Part shown: piece after piece, positions 14,518 through 22,034 of the stretch
How the letters are laid out: each line of letters begins with the position of its first letter
Position numbering within the stretch: position 1 is the stretch's first letter
Origin: Bifidobacterium breve
GTDB taxonomy: Bacteria; Actinomycetota; Acidimicrobiia; IMCC26256
DNA length: 38,792 nucleotides
Assembly (NCBI GenBank): GCA_945907055.1
Contig: CAMDSG010000001.1
Location: 1 to 38,792, forward strand
Direction of reading: 5' to 3'
Notes under the pieces: generated by a model
Told to the model about the DNA's origin: nothing
Database searches by the model: none
The model's input: the letters and a program-made list of their open reading frames with translations, nothing else
Translations under genes and position numbers: made by a program

Positions 14518-15525
14518 TTACGGAATAACAAGCATTCCGAGATCAGCCTCAATTTGAGGGCGTGGCTTGGCTCCTTGGCACACGCGCTCGAGTCGGCCGT
14601 TTCTAAATAGGGCAATCATTGGAATGCTCTGCACACCAAATTGCTCAGCGAGGGTCGGCTCCTCATCGATGTTTATCTTCACTACTTTGTAAGCACCCGC
14701 TCGCATTACGGCGATCTGCTCAACAATCGGTGAGACCTGTCTGCAAGGCTGACACCAAGGTGCCCAAAAATCAACGATCACAGGCAACTCGCTCTGCAGA
14801 ACCTCGCGCGCAAATAAAGCGGTGGTCACACTGCGAACCGGACCCTCTTGCGGATCGTCTGGCACCGGTACCGATGGCAACTGGCCGGCCTCAACCTCAG
14901 AGAGCCAGGCTCGCGCTGCCTCGATCCCCTCAATCGCCACCCCATGCCCCATCGGAAACTCCAAGTAGGTAACAGGTACGAGGCGCGACTCAAGGTCCCG
15001 AGCGAGGGAGCGTGCGTTCGCAACCTTGACAATCTCGTCCTCAGTACCGTGCTCAATGAGGATTGGTAGAGCCTTGATGCTCTCCGGGTCGACCAGCACC
15101 GGGAGCGGAGGCCCAGGGATCGCAGGGCTCATAGCCAACACAGCCTTGGGCATAGTGGGCCCACTGCGCAGCGCCAGCGCAAGGGCCATCCCTGCGCCCT
15201 GCGAGAAGCCCCCAACGATTGCCTCCGAGCGCTCAAAACCACGCCCCTCGCACTCAATGTCTAGGAGAGCATCGAGTGCGTCTAGCGACTCAGTAAAGCG
15301 CCCTATATCTGGAGCACCCGAGGAGTCCCATTGATACCAGGCATACCCAGGAGTGCCCGGAACCCCCTCTAGTCCGCGAGGCAGCAGGACACAGTAAGCC
15401 CCCTCCGGGTCAAGGTAGGGAAGAAGCCCTGCGAGGTCACGCTCGTCGGCACCGAACCCATGTATCAGCATCAAAATGCGCTTAGCGCTTGGTGGAGCGA
15501 CTACCTCAGTATGTAAATCAATCAT
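14518..15525 (-). CDS. esterase-thioredoxin fusion protein
   Basis: A 335-residue two-domain protein without signal peptide. Residues 1-212 are an alpha/beta hydrolase of the carboxylesterase/phospholipase (YpfH/PF02230-like) group: LIHGFGADERD, nucleophile Ser108 in GGFSQGAG, Asp163 in EHGTEDEIV and His194 in MGHGVAIEG. After a Pro-rich linker (about 213-228) comes a complete thioredoxin domain (about 230-333). It has VIVDFWAPWCQPCRQVSP with Cys258 and Cys261, KINIDEEP, and cis-Pro302 in VQSIPMIALF. The active site is WCQPC instead of WCGPC. Both triad and dithiol are intact, so both domains may be active. The frame is continuous across the joint. A TAGGCT box ends 6 bases before the ATG. 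Confidence 0.9.
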   Translation of the reverse strand: MIDLHTEVVAPPSAKRILMLIHGFGADERDLAGLLPYLDPEGAYCVLLPRGLEGVPGTPGYAWYQWDSSGAPDIGRFTESLDALDALLDIECEGRGFERSEAIVGGFSQGAGMALALALRSGPTMPKAVLAMSPAIPGPPLPVLVDPESIKALPILIEHGTEDEIVKVANARSLARDLESRLVPVTYLEFPMGHGVAIEGIEAARAWLSEVEAGQLPSVPVPDDPQEGPVRSVTTALFAREVLQSELPVIVDFWAPWCQPCRQVSPIVEQIAVMRAGAYKVVKINIDEEPTLAEQFGVQSIPMIALFRNGRLERVCQGAKPRPQIEADLGMLVIP

Positions 15526-15531
15526 GAGCAG

Positions 15532-15537
15532 AGCCTA
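15532..15537 (-). promoter_or_regulatory. candidate -10 box (TAGGCT) of the esterase-thioredoxin gene
   Basis: TAGGCT on the minus strand ends 6 bases before the ATG at 15525, consistent with a leaderless transcript. Confidence 0.5.
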
Positions 15538-15708
15538 GGGCTAACCCCTACCCATCGCCTCACGTGGTGGGGGGAGGAGAATCTCGCGGCAAACTCATCA
15601 GGTATCGCCACGCGGGATTGTTCAGCCAATAGTTCGCACCGATACAACGAAGCGTGGAAACATAAGAAAATCGCCGGGCAAGAGTCCGGCCTCAGGGAGA
15701 GGCACGTA

Positions 15709-16749
15709 ATGAAACTCGGCGTAAATTTTGGTTATCAAGACTGGGGATCAAATCTTGAAGGAGCGCTAGCAGTAGCGCGAGAGGCCGACCGCCTTGGATA
15801 CTCCTCGGGCTGGACAGCAGAGGCTTACGGAACTGACGCCGTTACACCACTGACATGGATGCTTGCGAATACCGAGAATATGTCTTTTGCCCCAGCGATC
15901 ATGCAGATGCCTGCGCGTACCCCAGCCATGACCGCTATGACCGCGGCGACTCTTGACCTAATGAGTGGCGGCAGATTCATGCTTGGTCTCGGCGCATCCG
16001 GCCCTCAGGTAGCAGAGGGATGGCACGGCGAGGCTTACGGAAAACCGTTAGGTCGGACTCGCGAATATGTTGAGATTGTTCGAACAATTCTCCGACGCGA
16101 GGCCCCGCTTGAGCACCACGGCGCGCACTACGACATTCCATATACAGGTCCCGGCGCGACTGGTTTAGGCAAGCCCCTAAAGATCATCGTGCACCCGAGG
16201 CGCTCTGACATCCCCATCTACCTCGCTGCAATTGGACCAAAGAACGTTGAGCTCGCAGCAGAGATCGCTGACGGATGGTTACCGATATTCTTCTCTCCAG
16301 AGCGCTACGCAGATGCGTTTAAAGATGCAGTTGAGGCTGGGTTCGCTAAAGCCGGCAGTGATAAGACCCTCGCTAATTTCGATATTGCTCCTACCGTCAC
16401 AGTTCTCCTAGGAGATGATCTCGAGATGCTTCGCGGCTTCGCCAAGCCAATGATCGCTCTCTACGTTGGCGGGATGGGCGCGCGCGGGAAGAATTTCTAC
16501 AACGACCTCGCATGTCGTTATGGCTTCGAGGCCGAGGCCAAAGAAATTCAGGATCTATACCTTGATGGTAAGAAGCGCGAGGCTGCGGCTGCGGTGCCCG
16601 ACTCGCTCGTGGATGAGATCGCACTCATCGGACCTAAGGAGCGCATCGCTGACCGTCTTGATGCCTGGCGCGAATCTGGAGTTGGGACCCTAATTGTGGG
16701 TTCTGCCCAGATTGAGGCAATCCGCGTGATGGCCGAACTCTGTCTGTGA
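15709..16749 (+). CDS. LLM-class F420-dependent oxidoreductase
   Basis: A 346-residue luciferase-like TIM-barrel oxidoreductase. It starts MKLGVNFGYQDWG and contains LMSGGRFMLGLGASGPQVAEGWHG and GRTREYVEIVRTIL, followed by IPIYLAAIGPKNVELAAEIADGWLP. These are hallmarks of the F420-dependent actinobacterial branch. Substrates are typically aldehydes, alcohols or xenobiotic-like double bonds; none is indicated. GGGAGAGG about 7 bases before the ATG is one of the clearest Shine-Dalgarno sequences in the window. A small hairpin, GCCGG/CCGGC, lies at 15673-15690 in the leader. Its stop codon overlaps the GTG of the HAD gene, so the two are a coupled operon. Confidence 0.9.
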   Translation: MKLGVNFGYQDWGSNLEGALAVAREADRLGYSSGWTAEAYGTDAVTPLTWMLANTENMSFAPAIMQMPARTPAMTAMTAATLDLMSGGRFMLGLGASGPQVAEGWHGEAYGKPLGRTREYVEIVRTILRREAPLEHHGAHYDIPYTGPGATGLGKPLKIIVHPRRSDIPIYLAAIGPKNVELAAEIADGWLPIFFSPERYADAFKDAVEAGFAKAGSDKTLANFDIAPTVTVLLGDDLEMLRGFAKPMIALYVGGMGARGKNFYNDLACRYGFEAEAKEIQDLYLDGKKREAAAAVPDSLVDEIALIGPKERIADRLDAWRESGVGTLIVGSAQIEAIRVMAELCL

Positions 16750-17417
16750 TCCAAGCACAACCCGCAGGCAACTCGGCTCAGTTTCGTGCGGTTCTCTTCG
16801 ACCTAGGCGGAGTTGTCTTTCCATCCCCATTCGATGCATTCGATGCATACGAAAGGGAAGAGGGTTTAAGTAAGGGATTTGTCCGCGCAGTAATTGCGCG
16901 CAGCGCTGAAGACGGTGCATGGGCACGCCTAGAGCGCAGCGACGTCACCTTCAAGGAGTTCTGCTTAGAGTTAGAGGGCGAGGCTCTACTTGCAGGCGAG
17001 GAGATCTCTGCAGAGCAACTCATGGCCATGGTTGGTTCGAGCCTTACTCCGCGCCCCGAGATGGTCGCTGCAATTAATGCCTTAAGAAGTATCGGGCTAC
17101 TGATAGGTGCACTAACAAATAACTGGGCACTCGCAGAGGGCCGCGCCGATGCACAGCCTCACTCTCTCGGGAACCTTGGTCTCTTCGACATCGTCGTCGA
17201 GTCAGCCGTCGAGGGGATGCGCAAACCTGATCCGCGCATCTATGAATTGACCTGTCAGCGACTCGGGGTAGAACCAGCAGAGGTAGTTTTCCTCGACGAT
17301 TTAGGGATCAATCTCAAGCCTGCGAGAGCAATGGGGATGACCACGATCAAGGTCGCCGACGTCAGAGACGCATTAAATGAACTCGGCGAAATTTTTGGTA
17401 TAAGCCTTCACTATTAA
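16746..17417 (+). CDS. HAD-superfamily hydrolase, DxG variant
   Basis: A 223-residue HAD subfamily IA protein starting with GTG, overlapping the previous stop by four bases (GTGA). Motif I is VLFDLGGVVFP with nucleophile Asp19, but the residue two positions on, normally the general acid Asp, is Gly21. Motif II is GALTNN, motif III the Lys in MRKPDPRIYE, and motif IV VFLDDLGINLKPA. The DxG form occurs in the branch containing YihX and ACAD10-like domains, so the change is not by itself inactivating. A phosphatase of unknown substrate is expected. Co-translation with an F420 oxidoreductase suggests a shared small-molecule pathway, as inference. Confidence 0.86.
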   Translation: MIQAQPAGNSAQFRAVLFDLGGVVFPSPFDAFDAYEREEGLSKGFVRAVIARSAEDGAWARLERSDVTFKEFCLELEGEALLAGEEISAEQLMAMVGSSLTPRPEMVAAINALRSIGLLIGALTNNWALAEGRADAQPHSLGNLGLFDIVVESAVEGMRKPDPRIYELTCQRLGVEPAEVVFLDDLGINLKPARAMGMTTIKVADVRDALNELGEIFGISLHY

Positions 17418-17434
17418 GAGCGTAAGACGGCTCT
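17417..17434. terminator. weak hairpin between convergent genes
   Basis: AGAGC (17417-17421) pairs with GCTCT (17430-17434) around an 8-base loop, between the HAD stop codon and the end of the DUF6941-like gene. There is no U tract, so function is uncertain. Confidence 0.25.
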
Positions 17435-17840
17435 AAGAGTTAGGCGACTGCATCACGTGGAGATTGACTCCGTGAAGAATCTCGCCGTCAATATAGATAT
17501 TTGCCAGCACCGGCCCATAACGCTCGACCGCCACATTACGGATATCGAGGGTTATCGGGATTGATGGCTGCTCATCAATTAAGAGCATCTCAGGCGAACC
17601 GAACTCGAAGGTTCCGTTTATCTCTGCGAGTTCTTTTCCGTCTTCATCGATCACACGCACTAGCAGCGTGTGCTGCTGCTGCGCCTCGAATCGATCGAGC
17701 TCGATGACCATAGCGAGGAATACTCCAATGGGGGCTGGTAGCTCGTCACGAAGGGATCTAGTCACTCCACCCGAGGAGACGAAGAGAAGCCCCTCACGAA
17801 CCTGTGCGAAGTCACAAAACATTGCGGTACTTATCTGCAT
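17433..17840 (-). CDS. DUF6941-like conserved protein
   Basis: A 135-residue soluble protein with the opening AMFCDFAQVREGLLFVSSGGVTRS, which I associate with the DUF6941 family of unknown function. The rest is predicted beta-rich, with alternating hydrophobic residues (HTLLVRVIDEDGKELAEINGTFEF; ANIYIDGEILHGVNLHV) like a small sandwich domain. There is no signal peptide and there are no catalytic motifs. A TAGTGT box ends 9 bases before the ATG. The family name is from memory and only moderately sure; the open frame itself is convincing. Confidence 0.72.
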   Translation of the reverse strand: MQISTAMFCDFAQVREGLLFVSSGGVTRSLRDELPAPIGVFLAMVIELDRFEAQQQHTLLVRVIDEDGKELAEINGTFEFGSPEMLLIDEQPSIPITLDIRNVAVERYGPVLANIYIDGEILHGVNLHVMQSPNS

Positions 17841-17849
17841 AGGGCCGTC

Positions 17850-17855
17850 ACACTA
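17850..17855 (-). promoter_or_regulatory. candidate -10 box (TAGTGT) of the DUF6941-like gene
   Basis: TAGTGT on the minus strand ends 9 bases before the ATG at 17840. Confidence 0.45.
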
Positions 17856-17911
17856 GGCGCACGGCTCTACAAGCTTCGCCACCTCACCCTGCCCGATTCA
17901 CAACTCTTAAG

Positions 17912-17994
17912 TACCCGGGACGGGACTCGAACCCGTAAGCCCTTTCGGGCGGGCGGTTTTAAGCCGCCTGCGTATGCCGTTCCGCCACCCGGGC
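17912..17994 (-). tRNA. tRNA-Leu, anticodon UAA
   Basis: An 83-base tRNA on the minus strand. Acceptor arm GCCCGGG pairs with CCCGGGT (one G-U pair), followed by discriminator A. The D-arm region is TGGCGGAACGGCATACGC. The anticodon stem GGCGG/CCGCC encloses loop CTTAAAA with anticodon TAA at 17961-17959. The long variable arm CGCCCGAAAGGGCTTA marks a class II tRNA, and the T arm is ACGGG-TTCGAGT-CCCGT. CCA is not encoded. The 5' half overlaps the end of the upstream coding frame on the same strand. Confidence 0.96.
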
Positions 17995-18411
17995 AGGTTC
18001 CTCAAGGGTAGATGCCGCGAGTGCCTCAGGTAACGAATCAGCGCGGATTACAGATGAAGGAAGTAGGTCTTCTGAGGGAAGTAGGTCTTGCTCCTCGGCA
18101 ACCCTGCCCTCCGGAAGAAATTCACCTAGGGCAGCGCGCAGGAGAGCCAGGCGAAGCCTTGGGGATGCCTCGCCCCTGACTCGATTAGAGATGAGTACGC
18201 CATCGACCATGTCCTCCACGACCCTTCCGAGGGGGCGGCCCTTGATCTTCACGGAGACGACAGACCCCCCGGGGTAGCGCCGAATCGATCGATTGACATC
18301 GGGAATGCGAGGCGGGCTGCGGAATGCAGGGACCTCAAGGCCTGAGGCGCGCGCAGCGGTTCCGAGGGAGCGGGCCACAGAGGCGAAGCGAAGAGCAGGT
18401 ACACCAGTCAC
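17959..18411 (-). CDS. conserved actinobacterial hypothetical protein whose stop codon is the tRNA anticodon
   Basis: A 150-residue protein starting at GTG. The core (about residues 5-100: VPALRFASVARSLG, LEVPAFRSPPRIP, VVSVKIKGRPLGRVVEDMVDGVLISN) resembles a conserved actinobacterial protein of unknown function that I recall but cannot name. Codons 140-150 (ARVAERHTQAA) are encoded by the 5' half of tRNA-Leu; codon 140 begins exactly at the first tRNA base, and the stop TAA is the anticodon. No earlier in-frame stop exists. Residues 120-131 hold a duplicated hexamer, LLPSED/LLPSSV. RNase P cleavage of the joint transcript would remove the stop codon. Confidence 0.65.
   Translation of the reverse strand: MTGVPALRFASVARSLGTAARASGLEVPAFRSPPRIPDVNRSIRRYPGGSVVSVKIKGRPLGRVVEDMVDGVLISNRVRGEASPRLRLALLRAALGEFLPEGRVAEEQDLLPSEDLLPSSVIRADSLPEALAASTLEEPARVAERHTQAA
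18059..18089. repeat. perfect 13-bp direct repeat, period 18, in frame
   Basis: GGAAGTAGGTCTT occurs at 18059-18071 and 18077-18089. The period of 18 keeps the reading frame and yields the protein duplication DLLPSEDLLPSS near the C-terminus of the minus-strand gene. Confidence 0.75.
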
Positions 18412-18468
18412 GTAAATGACTCTCGCAGATGGGTGTGACAGTGTTCTTTTCTATCCTCAATAACCCCC

Positions 18469-18484
18469 AAATAGACCCCTATTT
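18469..18484. promoter_or_regulatory. 16-bp inverted repeat upstream of the acyltransferase
   Basis: AAATAG-ACCC-CTATTT is a perfect 6-4-6 palindrome, 8 bases before the TTG at 18493. It lies in the 81-base divergent gap shared with the conserved gene ending in tRNA-Leu. It is a candidate operator or a short RNA hairpin over the translation start. Confidence 0.35.
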
Positions 18485-18492
18485 AGATCCCC

Positions 18493-19527
18493 TTGAAGCG
18501 CCGAGTTGCGGTGGCGCCCTTGGTGATGTTGCCTAGCGGTATGCCCGGGCACCTTGACGACCCCAAATCGACGACTGAGCAAGCCTCATACGAGGCTGTT
18601 CAGCGCGTCATGGAGGCCGTTAAGGGCGAGGAGAATGTGATTGATCTTGGACCAAGTGCAGAGCAATCCTCAACACGCGCACTTGTTCCAATACCAGCGC
18701 GCAGATCTCGCGAGCTCCCCGACCCGGAGCCTCCAGACCGCGAGATTCGCAGAGGAGATGTAGACCCGTGGGGGCGCAGCGAAAGAGTGCGCAGTATTGC
18801 CCGGCGCATATACGACCCTCTCTACCGATACTGGTTCCGCGTCCAGTGGGAAGGCATCGAGCACATACCGACGGAGAGCGGCGCTCTACTTGTCTCTAAT
18901 CACGCTGGAGCGATTCCGTCAGATGCTCCGGCCATTATGCATGGAATCGAGACCCAACTCGGAAGACCTGTCTACGGATTAGCCGAGTACCTATTCAGAG
19001 ATCTACCCGCAATTGGAACACTCTGGTCACGTGCGGGCGGAGTAACTGCCCACCCTGATAACGCCTACCGGCTACTAAAAGAAGATCAGCAATTGGTTCT
19101 CGTGTTCCCCGAGGGCGCCAAGGGAACAGGCAAGCTCTACAAAGACAGGTACCGACTCGCGCGCTTTGGTCGCGGTGGGTTTGTTGAGATTGCCATGCGC
19201 GCAGGTGTTCCGATTATCCCGATTGCAGTTGTCGGAGCAGAGGAGTCGATGCCGATTCTTTTCAAGAGCAAGCGACTAGCAAACCTTCTTGGCATCCCAT
19301 ATGCGCCGATTACTGCCAACATGCTGATGTTCGGCCCCCTTGGAGGATTGGCATATTTACCTGCAAAATTCCGCATTCGCGTGCTCGAACCCATTCATTT
19401 TACTGCCGAGCCAGATCAAGAGCGTTACTCACGAGCACGCGTTATGGATGCTTCAGAGATGATTCGCGGGCGCATTCAAGAGGCCCTCTACGACATGCTG
19501 CGCTCACGCCGCAGCACTTGGTGGTAA
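18493..19527 (+). CDS. PlsC-like lysophospholipid acyltransferase
   Basis: A 344-residue acyltransferase. The catalytic motif is SNHAGAIPSDAPAI, an NH(x)6D spacing typical of an actinobacterial branch rather than the usual NH(x)4D. Other landmarks are FPEGAKGTGKLY, GRGGFVEIAMRAGVPIIPIAVVG and the final helix region. Residues 1-110 are a polar N-terminal extension without recognised domain. The enzyme should transfer an acyl chain from acyl-CoA or acyl-ACP to a lysolipid at the membrane. The start is uncertain: TTG at 18493 has no clear ribosome binding site, and ATG at 18526 or 18541 is possible. It leads an operon with the epimerase (7-base gap) and the crotonase (1-base overlap). Confidence 0.85.
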   Translation: MKRRVAVAPLVMLPSGMPGHLDDPKSTTEQASYEAVQRVMEAVKGEENVIDLGPSAEQSSTRALVPIPARRSRELPDPEPPDREIRRGDVDPWGRSERVRSIARRIYDPLYRYWFRVQWEGIEHIPTESGALLVSNHAGAIPSDAPAIMHGIETQLGRPVYGLAEYLFRDLPAIGTLWSRAGGVTAHPDNAYRLLKEDQQLVLVFPEGAKGTGKLYKDRYRLARFGRGGFVEIAMRAGVPIIPIAVVGAEESMPILFKSKRLANLLGIPYAPITANMLMFGPLGGLAYLPAKFRIRVLEPIHFTAEPDQERYSRARVMDASEMIRGRIQEALYDMLRSRRSTWW

Positions 19528-19534
19528 ATCAATC

Positions 19535-20575
19535 ATGCGCGTACTAGTAACAGGTCTCGGGACTTTCTGGGGGAGTCGACTCGCACAGGCTCTTGAGCAG
19601 TTTGACGATGTAGAGGTAATTGTTGGACTTGACACAAACGAACCTCGCCTCCCGCTAGAACGAACAGAGTTCGTAAGAGCAGACTCCGACTACTCGATTC
19701 TCCAGCGCATCGTTAAGGCGACAAAGGTCGACACAATTCTCCACACCCATCTGCTTGTTGACTCAACAGAGAACAGCAACCGACGTATGCATGAAGTTAA
19801 TGTGATCGGGACAATGAACCTGCTAGCAGCCGCTGGAGCAGCTGGTAGTACCGTTCGAAAGCTGATTGTTAAGTCCTCAACGTTGATATACGGAGCAGGC
19901 AAGCGAGATCCATATTTTTTCCGTGAGGAGATGGAGCGCACAACTCCTCCCCATACCGAAGTCGAGCGGTCGCTGCTAGAGACCTCTGCGTTTGTGCGCG
20001 ACTTCGCAGTCGACAATCCGCACGTTGTAGTGACCAAACTTCGTTTCTCGAATGCACTCGGCGACGACATCACCTCTCCATTTGCTCGCTCTCTCAGCCT
20101 GCCGGTCGTCCCGGAGATTCTTGGATTTGATCCTCGCCTGCAATTTGTCCACGAGGAGGACATCACAGGGGCCCTTATTTTTGCGACTAGAAACGACATT
20201 CCCGGCGTTTATAACGTTGCTGGTAGAGGAACCATGCCGTGGAGTGAGATCTGCGAAGTCATCGGAAAGCGCAGGATCCCTCTCCCCCCATTCTTTACAA
20301 ACTGGGCGGCCGAGCCACTACGAATGACGCGCGTTGTCGACCTACCCCCTGAGGTTCTTGACCTGCTTCGCTACGGAAGAGTCGTCGATACTCGTGCGTA
20401 TAGGCGCGCCGGATTTGAGTACAAGTACACGACCGCAGCTACGGTAAATGCGTTTGCAAGAAGCCTCCGCCTCGAGTCAGTTGTAGGGGATAGCAATCCT
20501 TCATACCGCTACGAGAGCGACGTCGAGACTTTTTTCCGTCACTCCCCCGCAATAATTCGAGAAGGGAACGAGTAA
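19535..20575 (+). CDS. NAD-dependent epimerase/dehydratase (extended SDR)
   Basis: A 346-residue extended short-chain dehydrogenase/reductase. The Rossmann motif is VLVTGLGTFWGSRLA (GxGxxG). The catalytic YxxxK appears as YGAGK in KSSTLIYGAGKRDPYFF. RLQFVHEEDITGALIFA and PGVYNVAGRGTMPWSE are usual for UDP-sugar epimerase-like proteins. In actinobacteria this type is often found next to the PlsC-like acyltransferase, and the two probably act on the same lipid or glycolipid precursor, as inference. The substrate is unknown. Confidence 0.85.
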   Translation: MRVLVTGLGTFWGSRLAQALEQFDDVEVIVGLDTNEPRLPLERTEFVRADSDYSILQRIVKATKVDTILHTHLLVDSTENSNRRMHEVNVIGTMNLLAAAGAAGSTVRKLIVKSSTLIYGAGKRDPYFFREEMERTTPPHTEVERSLLETSAFVRDFAVDNPHVVVTKLRFSNALGDDITSPFARSLSLPVVPEILGFDPRLQFVHEEDITGALIFATRNDIPGVYNVAGRGTMPWSEICEVIGKRRIPLPPFFTNWAAEPLRMTRVVDLPPEVLDLLRYGRVVDTRAYRRAGFEYKYTTAATVNAFARSLRLESVVGDSNPSYRYESDVETFFRHSPAIIREGNE

Positions 20576-21315
20576 TGCCAGTACACGTCGAGCGTCGAGG
20601 CAGAGTCGAGATCGTCACGATTGATGATGCAGAGCGGCGAAACATTCTCTCTGCAGAGTTAGTCGCCGGAATTGTCTCGGCGGTAGATGCAGCAGAGGAG
20701 GATGAGAACGTTGGAGCGGTAGTCATTACCGGTGCAGGAAAAGCCTTCTGTGTCGGCGCAGACCTCGGAGACCTCGCAGCAATGGGTAGCGGTGAGCGAG
20801 ACCCCGAGTCGGTGACATCCGTCTACGAGGGATTCCTGCGGGTGCTGAATTGCTCCCTCCCCACAGTCGCAGCTGTAAACGGCCCTGCAGTGGGAGCTGG
20901 CTTTAACCTTGCACTTGCGTGTGATCTGCGCATTGCAGGTGAATCAGCTCGATTCGACTCAAGATTTCTCTCGATAGGCATTCACCCAGGTGGAGGTCAC
21001 ACATGGCTACTCGACCGCGCAGTTGGGCCCCAAGCCGCTGCAGCTATAGACCTTTTCGGAGTCCGCATCGACGGAGAACGCGCAGCGACAATCGGGCTTG
21101 CTTGGGAGTGCGTCTCAGATGACACACTCCTGGATCGAGCAGTCGACCATGCAGAGCGGGCAGCAGCAGCACCTCGGGATCTCTCTATTCGAACCAAGGC
21201 CACGCTGCGCAATGCGCACCCGACTTCAAACCACCCTGAGGCCTTGGCCAACGAGCTCATCGATCAGGTCTGGTCATTTGGCCAGCCGTGGTTCGCTGAG
21301 CGAACCGGCCGCTGA
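20575..21315 (+). CDS. enoyl-CoA hydratase/isomerase (crotonase) family protein lacking both classic Glu
   Basis: A 246-residue crotonase-fold protein, ATG overlapping the previous stop by one base (TAATG). The oxyanion-hole segments GKAFCVGADLGDL and AAVNGPAVGAG are present. In rat hydratase the two catalytic Glu follow in GGGCELA and QPEILLG. Here the equivalent positions read GAGFNLA (Asn111) and SRFLSIG (Phe131), so a normal water-adding mechanism is unlikely. IGIHPGGGHTWLLDR is otherwise typical of an actinobacterial subgroup. It may be an isomerase, hydrolase or non-catalytic partner of the upstream epimerase and acyltransferase. Confidence 0.82.
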   Translation: MPVHVERRGRVEIVTIDDAERRNILSAELVAGIVSAVDAAEEDENVGAVVITGAGKAFCVGADLGDLAAMGSGERDPESVTSVYEGFLRVLNCSLPTVAAVNGPAVGAGFNLALACDLRIAGESARFDSRFLSIGIHPGGGHTWLLDRAVGPQAAAAIDLFGVRIDGERAATIGLAWECVSDDTLLDRAVDHAERAAAAPRDLSIRTKATLRNAHPTSNHPEALANELIDQVWSFGQPWFAERTGR

Positions 21316-21346
21316 GGAGACTTCGATTTGAAGAGCCCTGCGCTAT

Positions 21347-21352
21347 TACCCT
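21347..21352 (+). promoter_or_regulatory. candidate -10 box (TACCCT) of the membrane-anchored protein gene
   Basis: TACCCT ends 7 bases before the ATG at 21360, in a 44-base gap after the crotonase gene. Confidence 0.45.
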
Positions 21353-21359
21353 TTACAGA

Positions 21360-22022
21360 ATGAGCGATTACGACTCCGAGGTAATCGAATCGCAGCCACC
21401 ACCGACTGACTTGGCGGATAAGGTGGATGAATCTGTAATCCTTGAGGCTCTTCCTACACAAGACCGCTCGCCGATCATGACTGCTGCTGGATGGGGTCTC
21501 GGAGCGATTGTTCTTCTTGCCCTAGGTGTTGTTGCCTGGGGGTGGATCATCAACGCAACCGCCGGCTCTGCTGTTGAACGATTCATCAACGGCGAGGGGC
21601 AGGTCTACGAGGGCGACGGGTTCAGCGCGCGCTTCCCAACAACACCGGAGCGCGTCTCATCAGGGGAGGGTGCAAGTAAGAGCGTCACAGTCTCGAGCAA
21701 CGTCGGCCAAGACCTTAGGTTCTCAATCAATTGGACGCAGCAGCCTGAGACGGCCGCAGAGAATCCCCTCAATGCACTAAACGAGGCCGCTAAGGCTCTT
21801 GTCGAAGACTCCAATGGAGAGTTTGTCTCGCAGCGCGCCCCTGCTGTATTCGGGACAGCTGCATCTAAAGAATTCGTCTATAAAGTCGGCAAAACGCTTA
21901 TTTACGCCTCAATGTTATTGACCCTTGATCGGATCTACACAGGTCAAGTATCGAGCATCAAACCGGCGGTAGCAGAGTATGAAGCGCTCAAAAAAGGCTT
22001 CTCCCTAACTCAACTCCGATAG
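21360..22022 (+). CDS. single-pass membrane protein, unknown function
   Basis: A 220-residue protein. Residues 1-38 are acidic and polar, presumably cytoplasmic. One transmembrane segment spans about 42-66 (GWGLGAIVLLALGVVAWGWII). The remaining 150 residues are outside and start EGQVYEGDGFSARFPTTPERVSS, with a DLRFSINWTQQPETAAENPLNALNEA section. GDGFSARFP-type openings occur in small mycobacterial-type surface domains that form an alpha/beta fold, but no named family is claimed. It ends convergently with the GNAT gene, 12 bases apart. Confidence 0.72.
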   Translation: MSDYDSEVIESQPPPTDLADKVDESVILEALPTQDRSPIMTAAGWGLGAIVLLALGVVAWGWIINATAGSAVERFINGEGQVYEGDGFSARFPTTPERVSSGEGASKSVTVSSNVGQDLRFSINWTQQPETAAENPLNALNEAAKALVEDSNGEFVSQRAPAVFGTAASKEFVYKVGKTLIYASMLLTLDRIYTGQVSSIKPAVAEYEALKKGFSLTQLR

Positions 22023-22034
22023 CTAAACGAACTC

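Noticed and set aside
16746..17417. HAD gene as inactive because of the DxG motif
   Set aside because: The DxG variant is normal in a known HAD branch, and motifs II-IV are intact.
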